A stretch of 62,000 bases of DNA from Branchiostoma floridae (Eukaryota; Chordata; Leptocardii; Amphioxiformes; Branchiostomatidae). The notes beneath the pieces are model-generated. The model made no database searches. It had not been told where the DNA came from and saw only the letters and a program-made list of their open reading frames with translations. Shown here one piece after another: positions 48,061-60,000 of this stretch. Where the stretch lies: assembly GCF_000003815.2 (NCBI RefSeq), contig NC_049986.1:7165165-7227164 (forward strand), written 5' to 3'. The position numbers and the translations under genes were made by a program. The stretch's first letter is position 1. The number at the start of each line of letters is the position of its first letter.

Positions 48061-51000
48061 TCTTGAATACTGTGATCAGGCTGTCCGTTTGTCAGTAGTC
48101 ATCAGCGGAAAAGTATCGGATTATCCGACAGTAGTGACTCCTGTAATCAAACACAAGGGCGCATAATGAATAAAAGAGTGGCAGCTTTTCCAACCATATT
48201 ATTTGCAGATGATGGATGGAAATGTTGTATACGGAGATGCAAGTTAACCTAGTATACATCTAGATCTATAGTTGCCTTGCCGTTTTCGTTAACGTCAGTC
48301 TCCTTCTTGACCTCATTGAACATGACTCAAAACCACACCGAGCTTTACCATCTTTAACAGAGTGTTTTGGTCACACAAACGTAACTTTAATTATCCTGAG
48401 GATCTGTGTTCAAGACAAAAGCTTGTCAAGAATAAAAGTGTTTTGCTTTTCCAATATTAGATGAACGTAAGAAGTGGACTTGTCCAAACCCTGAAGACAT
48501 ATGATACCTCATACCCTGATGAGCATCCTTATCCTAATAACTAAGCAAGTACTATGGTCCTAGTTCTTAGTCGGTCACAACATAGAGATAAAACACACAG
48601 GGTTGACATTTTCTGCGATGGCAAATGATTTCTTTTTTGGGAATTTCTTCATCAACATTTCTTGACAAGCCAGCTACCCTGTCCTTCGTATTACCGATAC
48701 CTTCTTAACTACGTATACCAAATATATAAAGACCCATGAAATGCTTTTTGCGAAGGCATTTAATTCACAGTAATCTCTTTTACGCTTGTACTTACCACAA
48801 GTATCCTGACATTCCTCCACGGTTACAAAGTTGTTGCCGTTACCATCACAGCCTCCATAGATGAACTGTTCACACTGCCCAGTCTGGCTGTTGAAGTACC
48901 ACCGTGGGAAGATAGCCTCACAGGGTCCAGGGTCCATAGCCTGCTCACAGGGGTCAGTAGGTCCTGTGGTCAAAGAAATAAGCCTTTCATGAATAAAAGA
49001 ATTGATGCTTTTCCAACCATGATATTTGCAGATAAAAGAAAGAAGTAGAATAAGTGGACTTATCCAACTCTGAAAACAGATAATATCTCGAGACAGCATT
49101 CTAATCCTAACACCTAAGTATTATAATCCTAGTCTATCTTTAAATCGAGATAAGATACACAAGATTGTCACCTTCTGCGATAGTAAATGATTTGTTTTTG
49201 TGAATTTCGTCATAAACGTTTCTTGACAAGCCAGCGACCCTACCTTCGTTTTACCTACTCAAAAACCAAACATATAAAAATCCATTAAAAGCTTCTCGGG
49301 TAATACTGTCAGCAAACATACCCAAACACAAACGGAATCGAAAATTGGCGAAGGTATTTGATTCTCAGTAACCTCTCTTACGCGTGTACTTACCACAGGT
49401 GGTCTGACATTCCTGCTCGGTTACAAAGTTGTTGTCGTTACCGAGGCAGCCTCCATAGATGAACTGTTCACACTGCCCAGTCTGGCTGTTGAAGTACCAC
49501 CGTGGGAATGCTGCTTTACAGGGTCCAGGGTCCATTGCCTGCTCGCAGGGGTCAGTAGGTCCTGTTGCAAAGAAGAAAAAAAGCTTTTCAGCTGTTTTTT
49601 CCAAAAATCATATTTGCAGATGAAAGAAAGAAGCAAAATTGTTCAACTCTAAAAACAAATGATATCTCGAGACAGTATTATAATTCAAGTTGGTCTTTAA
49701 ATCGTGATAAAGCACCCAGGATTGTAATTTTCTGCGAATGAATGATTTGTGAATTTTGTTACTTTCATCATCAACATTTTTGACAAGCCAGTGACCCTGA
49801 CCTTCGTTTTACCTTCACCAGTACTCAACTACCTAATATCTGTAGATTCATGAAAAGCGTCTCGAGTTATGCTATCAGCAAACATACCCAAGTACAAACG
49901 GACTTGTAAACGTAACCTTCTTGACAAAGGTAATGAATTCACAGCTCCTTTACACCTTGTACTTACCACAGGTATTCTGACATTCTTGCGCGGTTACAAA
50001 GTTGTTGTCGTTACCAAGGCAGCCTCCATAGATGAACTGTTCACACTGCCCAGTCTGGCTGTTGAAGTACCACCGTGGAAAGTAAGCCCTGCAGGGTCCA
50101 GGGTCTACAGCCTTCTCACAGGGGTTATTATCTGTATAGATTTGGGGGGGGGGACTTGTCAATTCGCATTGCTCTGCCTCTGCCTAGTACAGCAATTCTG
50201 CCTGGTACAGCAATTTTGTCTGGTACAGCGCAATTCTGACAGGTATAGCCATTCTGACTGGTATAGCAATTCTGCCCGGTACAGCAATTCTGCCTGGTAC
50301 GGCAATTCTGCCTGGTACGGCAATTCTGACTGGTACAGCAATTCTGACTGGTACAGCAATTCTGTCTGGTACAGCAATTCTGCCTGGTGCAGCAATTCTG
50401 ACTGGTACAGCAATTCTGTCTGGCACAGCAATTCTGCCTGGTGCAGCAATTCTGCCTGGTACAGCAATTCTGCCCGGTACAGCAAGTCTGCCTGGTACAG
50501 CAATTCTGACCGGTACAGCAATTCTGACCGGTACAGCAATTCTGCCTGGAACAGCAATTCTGCCTGGTACAGCAATTCTGACTGGTACAGTAATGCTGAT
50601 TGGTACAGTGAAATTTAGATACAATATGCGTTATTGATCATGAGGGCATCTCAAGAATGATTTACATATCTGCAAATCCTCTGAAGTATGCATACCTCAT
50701 ATGTCCGTGCCGACCGTTCAGACAAGAAGTATGGTTAGGAAAGAATCATACAAATAGTGCATGTTATATCGAGTAGCTGAAAGCATTCAAGAGAAAGAAA
50801 GCACCACGAAGATTCAACTTAGTATCCAGATCTATATTTGCTTTGCCTTCTTCGTTAATGTCAATTTCCTTCATGACAATTGTGTCCACGAGAGTTCGTC
50901 ATCATTTAGGCCATTTCAATTGATTGGAGCCGATGTAGATACCATGGTTTCTGAACGCTGAATATTTTACCAGGCAAACTACAATAAACTGGAAACAAAA

Positions 51001-54000
51001 CCATACCGAATTTCACCATCTTTGACGTGACAAAGTGCTTTTGTCACACAAACGTAGCTTCACAATCTGGCATAGCCGCGTCCTCCAGACGAAAGGAGGT
51101 ATGGTCAAATTTTTGTTTTTGTACTCTCATTGACATTATTTCATGGAAATTACATATAAGCCATCCTCCACCGAAGGAACATCCAACAGCCAAACTGCCT
51201 GTCTGGATGTGCCCTGCTCTTTCGATCGTCACCCTTAGTTCCTGACCGCCTTGCNNNNNNNNNNNNNNNNNNNNNNNNNNNNNNNNNNNNNNNNNNNNNN
51301 NNNNNNNNNNNNNNNNNNNNNNNNNNNNNNNNNNNNNNNNNNNNNNNNNNNNNNGAGCAGGGCACATCCAGACAGGGCAGTTTGGCTGTTGGATGTCCCT
51401 GTGGAGGAGGATGCATATAAACTTGTCCGTGGCTTTGTACTAACCGATGCAAAGGGCCTTAACGATGCTGTTGATGCTCGCAGTCAGGGCGGTATAGTCT
51501 TTCAGCTCAATCACACGGTCCTGGTTGCCGTTGGTGATCTCTAGCAGCTCTGCGGTGTCAAAGTTGGCCACACCGATGGCGTACACGGTTACACCGTCCG
51601 CGGCCAAAGCTTGGGCAGCCGCGACGACGTCATCCCCTGACTTCCCGTCAGTCAGAACTATCATAATCTGGAAAAGGGGAAATTTCTGTCTATACGAGAG
51701 TTCCATTAAGGTGATGTATAAGTAGATTTAGAATATCCGATGATGTTTCAAATGTGAACACTTAAAAAAAGCTTTTAAAACATTTATTGCATGCTGTATA
51801 CTTAATTATGTTTTCATCTACTTATTGATAATTCCTAAGGTCATTGGTTTCATCTCCTATGGTTGTGCATTTCATGCATTTTTACGTTGATTAAAACATC
51901 ACAGAATACTTACTCTTGGAGTAGGTGCATCCCTCCAGTTGGCCTCTTGGCGCGCGAAATCCATAGCATCTCCCGTTGTCGTGCCTCCGTCTTGGTGTTG
52001 CATGGTGTTGATGGCGGTGACGAAAGATGCCTCATCAGGATGGTCTCCCAGGTTACACGCCAGTCTGGATAATCAGTTTAGTTTGAAATACGTCAGACTC
52101 TGTCCATGATTTTCAAAACCACAATTGCAGCATATGTCAGTGCTTTTCAATCTCAAACTTCCAGCATATGCATATGGTCGCAAACAAAATTTAATTTGTC
52201 TGGCGCTTGGGCAACTTGCTTGGCGATCATTCTGAACATAAGCATCTATTCGGTTACTCCGCTTACTTTAGGTCACTTGTGAGCATTTGTGACACGTTGG
52301 AACATAACGCTATGTTGCATAGGGAGCAGAAACCCGGGTTTCTTCAGGAATGGACGCCAAACTACGGGATGACAAACGTTCTTTGGGATGACGCAGAAAC
52401 TTGTTGCTAAACTTGGTAACTTTTACTTGATGATGCCAAACTATCCATGGGGAATACATGTAGCAACATAATTATAACGTTTAGGCCAAGACCTGAAAAT
52501 AATGACCCAAGACAGTCAGGAATGCCGTAGAATGGTGCCTAGAAGACACACTCCACTACGCGGACTGACGACATCATCAAGCTTGTACAAGTAAGTAAAT
52601 GTACGTAGGAAATATTTTGGTTTGTCTACTTTGGTCTGCCGGACAGTAAGACCATCAATGTGGTGGCTCCAAGAAAGAAAGGCTTTATACTTGAAAAGCA
52701 TATTGAAGAAGAAAAACTTACGTGTTAAAATGGGAGTATTGGACAACACCAACCCTGGTGTCCGTTAAGCTGATGGTGAAGGCGCTGACCACATTCACAA
52801 CAAACTGTTTGACTGTTTCGAAGTTATCAGGGCCTACGCTGCCAGATCCGTCCAGAACGAAAAACAGGTCTGAACTCACGTCACACGCCACTGTTGGGTT
52901 GGGGAAATATCGATGAACGTCAAAAAACTTGGCAGGTGTCAAGTGTTAGATACATTAATAATGTACTTTCAAGTTTTTACTTTCCAGACGAATCGTGAAT
53001 TCTACTTGAAGCTAAAATGATTGCAGTGATTTCAGTTTCTAGTAAGCAAAACCTAGTTCAATACTTCGCACCGAGGATAGATAAAAGTGGATTTTGCTGC
53101 TTTGATACTGAAAGTTTGAAATTCTTTAGCTGTATAACTTAACTAGCCAGATATTTAATGTATGGAAGAATGGTCATTTTTTGTACAATATGTATACGTA
53201 TAGAGGTTTCAGAATGAGGAAAACTTCGGATTTGATTTTGTTCTCATTTTCTTGGAACTCCCAAGGCCAGGGTACAACAATGACCTGTCACGGATCTGAA
53301 CCCATAACGTCTGGGTTGGCACAAAAAAACACAAGGCCAAACAATGCCGTCTCAAAGAGAAAGAGAGTCATTGATCAGATTGTCATCTTTTAAACCTATA
53401 CATACCACATAAGTCTTCCATCAGCCTGATGGCAAGAGCGCAGCAACTGTAACGGTCGAACACTCGGTCTGAGCCACCTGCGATGTTCGCAAGCCCATTG
53501 AAGTTGAAGAGGGGGTCCCTTCCAACTGCCACAGCGTACAACTCAATGCCCATTGCCCTTGCTAAGTCGGACTGGATTTCATACAGGTTGCTCGGGTACT
53601 AATAAGTCGATAAGAACAAATAGAACAAATACTTCACACCTTGGCTGTGACAATATTAATGTGAGATCAATCCGGGGGTTCCTGACTGGTCTGTATTTCA
53701 CGGGCTTCTAATTAAAAAAGAAGAACTTTATTGCACGACACTTGTACACGGTACAATGTAGGGCAACAACAATTACACAAAGTACATAATAGAACAAAAC
53801 AATAATGACGAACACAATTCTATGATATAGTATTACCAAGGAGTGGGATAATCATTAGTATCGGCATTCCTTTTAATAGCGAAGCAGTATTTGATATATT
53901 TGCCTCTTTTTGCAGTATGGGGGTCGTGGCATCTAAAGATATATTCAAATCTGTTTGTATCATCGAGTCTCTTGAAATCCGTTGTACTTGATTCGAGCGA

Positions 54001-57000
54001 AGTGAATAATTCATTACGTAAAATAGCGTATCTGGAACATTCCATTATAAAGTGAAATTCATCTTCAATATTCTGTGGACTACTTATATTACACTGGCTT
54101 CCAGATAATGATGTATATAACGGGGGCTGCCCTAAAATGGTTCACGCTCTAAGATGGCACAGATTTTTTGCTGATCTTATTACGCATAAGTACGCCGTGT
54201 TTGCTGCCACTGACTATGCTGATTACAAAGGTAAACAACACGCGCGCAGTGAGCATGAGTGATGACAGACAAAGACTAGATAAAGTGAGTTTGACCTGAT
54301 TCACTCGTCGAGTTAAATGTTTGAATCGTGTGGTTATCAAACGTTAACAGATCAGATTGTTTTATAATAGTATCCATAGTATCATGTAGTTGATAAGATA
54401 CTAGTTTTATGTACTTACCTCTCTTAGTTCTTGAGACTGTGTATGCAATTAGCTCTCGGGCATGATTTTGCAAATCAACAATTGTTTTACCTCATCATAT
54501 AAGGGTAACCAAGACTCATTATGGACTGATAAAATGACAGATCTAAGAAATATCTATACACCTATTGAAGAAAATGAATGAGTTCAATGTGAATTTGATA
54601 GATGCTTTCTGGGATGCGAATATCACATCAAAACATAACCTAACATTATGCATCATTAGGTCCTTGTGAAAATAATATTTTATGCTAGAAAATAGATTCA
54701 TTGTAATTACCTCTTTATACGCAAAACCATCTGTCAGTACAACAGCCGCACTGGGGATTCCATTTCGGTAATTGGCCTGAAACAGACAGAAGAAGACAGT
54801 GTAAAACAACATATATACCCTTGAAATGAAATAAATAAACAATCCGATGAACTATTTTCTATATCAGAAATGAGGTCACAAAATACAAAATTCGTGGCGG
54901 TGGTGTAAAAATGGGTACCTGACTTCGGTCGGGGGGGGGGGAGAAGACTACCTTTACCTTCTGTCTGTACCGTGTATGTGGCACTGTTAAAAGTCACAAA
55001 AGTGCAGTGCCACATTGTCCTCGTCTGTCCAAAAGTAAAATAGAAAAAAAATAACACACACAATTCCGTCCCAGTCTCCTAACAGGACAAGACTACATCA
55101 TAAACAATGTACAAAGCTAGAAGATGAGCAAACAACGCTCTTACCGTACACATCATATGATAAATGGCATGCCCAGTTCGGCTCTCCCCTCCAGTGAACT
55201 CAGCAGCCTTGATTTTGGGGATGAGGCCGGATGTATCCACGTTGTAGAGTCCCAGAGAGATCAGCCACGTCGATATGCAGTCAAACACAATGTACCCGAC
55301 CTGCAAGCAAAAACAATGATATATATATATCATTCTGTAGAACATTTCATATGACATTACAACTGTGAGGTGTAAAATGTACTTGAGTCATCATTCATCA
55401 TCATCATTAATCATCCTTTATGAGGTGCAGCAAGTAAAGTTTGTCTTCCAGAACAGTCTGTCTTTCATCGCTGTGAGAGACCCTCTAGACCAGTTTCTGA
55501 CTCAAAAAGTTTCTTCAAAGTTGGCGTTGGGCAGCCAACACATTTCTTACAGATATCAGGTGTCCAGAACTTGAGTCATATATACATTTAAATCACAATC
55601 ATGGTAATGCACTCATGGCACTTGTTCTCGGGAAAGTGCAGCAGTCTGATATGTCACAGGATTCCTATCTCACTGTCTTAACGTATAGAATAGAGTGTGT
55701 CAATTATTAGCAACAGTCATCTTAACAGACGACGCTCGCACGCGCCTATCTTCTACAATAGCTAATATTTAGGACTTTCCAGGCAGCTAAAATCAGGAGA
55801 AAACAGACTGATGCGCATGGCAGAAGAAAAGCGGATCCTGCGAAAAGAACTCTGTAACAGACCTGAGTCAGCTTACAGATGTGCCCTATGTGGCAGAGAC
55901 TGTCATTTTCGTATAGGACTGTTTAGCCACAGTCGACGCTGTAGGGCTGATATCAATTAGGATTTTACCATGGTCAATATTGACCGAAGGAGGCCATATA
56001 CGGTATTTAGGATTACGACTACTACTTACGTATACATCCAGACCATACAGACACTTGATGATATGAGCGATGTATTTCTCGGCGATGTACATCCCGTACG
56101 GTCCAATACTTGAAGAACGGTCCAGTATGAACACGATGTCGAAAGAACATCCTGCATTAGTTAGTTAGAGGCATTGCATTAGAGACAAGTATAACAACGA
56201 TAAATACATATGGAAGAAGCTAACTTTAAACAAATAAAATGTAATATAAATGCGATAGTCATGTGGTATCATGCCTGTAGAAATCATCCTCCTACGCAGA
56301 GACATCCAACAGCGAAACTGCCTATCTGGATGTACCCTGCCCTTTCAACCGTCACCCTCAGTTCCTGACCGCCCTGCTTATGAATATTAATGAGCTTACC
56401 CTTATAGAAGAACTTTATTGCACGACAATCTTTTTAAATGGTACAATGTATGACAACGACTTTTACACAAAGTACAAAATAGGTGTATAGAATAAGACTT
56501 AACATCCTAATTAACATAACAAGAAGGGCTAATACAAGTATTTGATATAGTGTTAGAATCGAGTTGGGCTAATCATGAATTTCAGTATTCTTTCTAATAG
56601 CGAATCAGTCTTTGATATATTTGCATATCTTTGCATTATGGGAGTTGTGGCATCGAAAGATATATACAAATCCGTCTGTAGCATCGAGTCTCTGTACTCG
56701 AAATCTGCTGTACTGGATTATATATGCGAGATGCCTTGTGTAAACTGAAAGGCCTATTCTCTGATTGGCTGACAGCTGGTTTGGAGGGAACGTCTACAGG
56801 AACTAAGAGTGACGGTTGAAAAAGCAGGGTACATCCAAACAGGCGGTTTCGCTTTTGGATGTCTCTGCTGTTGGACGTCTAGGAGGATGGTAGAAATGCT
56901 CAGGTATCAAAGTGTAAAATAAATGATGAAGCATATTCTGATGCACTGCTGTAGGACTTAAACCAGCATCACGTACCTTTGCAGATAATTTTGTTGTTTT

Positions 57001-60000
57001 TTCTGCAAATACAACGTTGACCGTCCTCTACCCAGGTTTCTCCGAGCTTAAAGTGAAAAGAAAATGCAATACAATCAACTGAAGCACCTTAATGAACATT
57101 TCCAGGTGGAAAAGATGAATAGTGATGAGTTTATTTCCAGACATTACCATATGTGGCATATTACAAGGTAGCATAGAAAATCAATAAAATTGCTACTGAC
57201 TGCTTAAATTTTGATTGATTCAAACTTTGACTGTTTTGATAAGATTCTTAAAAACTACCATCCAAAACAGCTTATTCACGTCATGTAGTACCTTCTCGAT
57301 ATAACCATCAAAATAGTAATTGTTATGAAGTAGAAACTAAGGCATTCACAATAAGTTCTCCTCACTACGTGGTTACGCCGGCCAGAGCAAGTAACTACAG
57401 TACATCATTGTGTACTAACTAGGGATCAGGTCCAGGTCCGGACCTGAACCTGGACCTGATTCAGTATGTGAAAACTTGTGTATGGATGATGCTCAAAACA
57501 ATCATCCATTTTGCCACAAAGAAATCTCTTTTGTGGAGTATTCGGCTTTTAAAATCCTACAAGGCTAACCACGTCTGTACTATTGACTGTAAGAATTGAT
57601 GAAATGGTTATAGACTCTACTTCGGTTTTGTTATTTTCCTCGACCGGTAAGCCCCGAATCATGTGAATGCCTGATCAAATAATCTGTTCATTTTCCAATA
57701 GGTTCAACATCCAGGCCACCGAATTTGTTCAAGTCTGTTTTATTCTGGACCGGTCCAATAAGAAAAACCGGTTTTGTACCCGCCCCTAATACTAACCTCG
57801 TAATAACGGCCGGTGTCAGGGTCAGTGCATCCGCACTCCTCTAGCGGGACACAGTGCGGTCCGCTCATGACGTACCCTGGATCGCACTCGCAGCATTCTA
57901 CACATCCTACACACGCTAGGTCCGGGAGGGGATGCTGGCAGGTCGGAGGACAGATGCTCGTGCACGGATTGTAATGGCTGTTAGGTGGACACGGCAAGGC
58001 TGTAGAAAATAACATACTATTAGGTCAGCTCTGCAGAAGTTTCTCTTTATTATCTCCATGAAAAATGGAGATAGTTTTGGGTCTGTCTGTCTGTCTGTGT
58101 GCGTGTCTGTGTGTTTGTGTTTCCGGATATTTGTGGTCAGCATAACTCAAGAACCTCTGGATGGATTGCCATGATATTTTGTATGTAGGTAGGTGTTGGG
58201 AAGGCGAAGGTCAAGATCAATTTTGGGCCCCTGGTATGTGACATTGGTACTACAGGATATATTCCGGTTTTTGTATCTTTTGACCTGGATGTGCTATGGT
58301 CTTGATTTCTTTGTAAAAGTGCTATAATTCTTCGAAATGGTAAATGATTGCACAATCAACATTGCGACCAGTGTTTCTTATCTAAATGTGTACATAACCA
58401 AGCATAGATTATGTAAATGTTGAAATCACATAATCAGACTATTTCATGTAGATATGAGGTCTCCCAACTCTTGTTTTTGGTTGATTTTTGGATTTTTATT
58501 CATCAAAGACATATGAAACGTCAAGCAGAATATAATTCATAATGCATGAATTATGGACATAAGATAGATGTTGTTCGTCCGTCGAGTCGACGAGGACCGC
58601 TTTCGTCATCATCTTGTCCATCATTCAAGTAGTCAAATGAGTTCGCAGGTGGCTGTACAGCCCTATCTTCGCTCTGAAGTGTCTGTTGCAGTGCGGGCAG
58701 GGAAGTAAAGTGATGCTCGAAGGGGGGTTGGCTGCTCGTTCTTTCCTGGCCTGCCTCTTCTGCTGGGCAGTAACTCTGCGTGTTCCCTCGTAGGTAAATG
58801 CCATTTCAACAACAGCTCTGCTGACTTCACTATCCCAAATGCATCAAGCTACAATTATACTCTAAAATGAAAATGAACCCGTTTTACAAAAGATGACGCT
58901 AAAAACCTGACAGTGGACCGCAACGTAGATCGAGCATGAGAATCGAACTTACGACAACGGGTCGAAGTACGCCAAGTAATGGCCACACCGTCGTCCTCAC
59001 AGGCGTCAGCGTATGCCTCTAGGTTCTCACAGAGGCCCTCGATTTCTCCGTCCTGTGCACACATGTCAAAGACGCAGTCATTGAAGAAATCTAAAGGATC
59101 CACACAGCCATGGCACCCAGCAAACGGACCGTCAGTGTCTGTAATGAGCCCACACATGTCATTTGCCGACACAGCTGTCAGCAAGCCTGGTGGACACGTG
59201 GGCGGGGGTGGGTGTCCTCCACATCTGAGGCAGGCAGAAAATGTCATCACATCATTGAAAAACGTTGGTAAAAAGGTAGGATAGTGATTTATACAGGTGA
59301 GGCTATGGCACCGGTGAGGTGGCATATCCCTCGCCGCACCAACTGTCGGCTCAACTGCTTTTCCCCCAGGACTATTCAAGACTGGAATACCTTGCCCGAA
59401 GACACCGTTCAGTCCCGGTTCCTGGCCACTTTCACCCTAAAGGTTCCCAGTACTCCCTCTTCTCCTTAATTAGTCTACTGATTGAATAGTAGTGACCCCG
59501 ACATGTCAATCATTGCCGACTCATTGGACATTACCAGAAGAAGAAGATCATAAGTAAACGATTTGCCAGACCCTTTAATGTCCTGAATCCACTCAGCCTG
59601 ACAGCTTTACAGAAGCACATTTATAATTCAGTACAGCAGATTTCAAGAGACTCGATGCTACAGACGGATTTGTATATATCTTTCGATGCCACAACTCCCA
59701 TAATGCAAAGATAGGCAAATATATCAAAGACTGCTTCGCTATTAGAAAGAATACTGAAATTCATGATTAACCCAACTCGATTCTAACACTATATCAAATA
59801 CTTGTATTAGCCCTTCTTGTTATGTTAATTAGGAAGTCTTATTCTATACACCTATTTTGTACTTTGTGTAAAAATCTTTGCCATACATTGTACCACCAGA
59901 TTAAAAACCTCATCAATATCATTAAACGAGCGCACAATCAAATGGATGAGTATGTGGAAGCAGACTTCTTGGGTATTGGTCCATCCTTTCCCTTCTTACA

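Noticed and set aside
50159-50624. Protein-coding gene of hexapeptide repeats (RIAVPG / LLYQAE)
   Set aside because: Open frames follow from the 18-bp period; at most an unproven alternative exon, so kept only as a finding.
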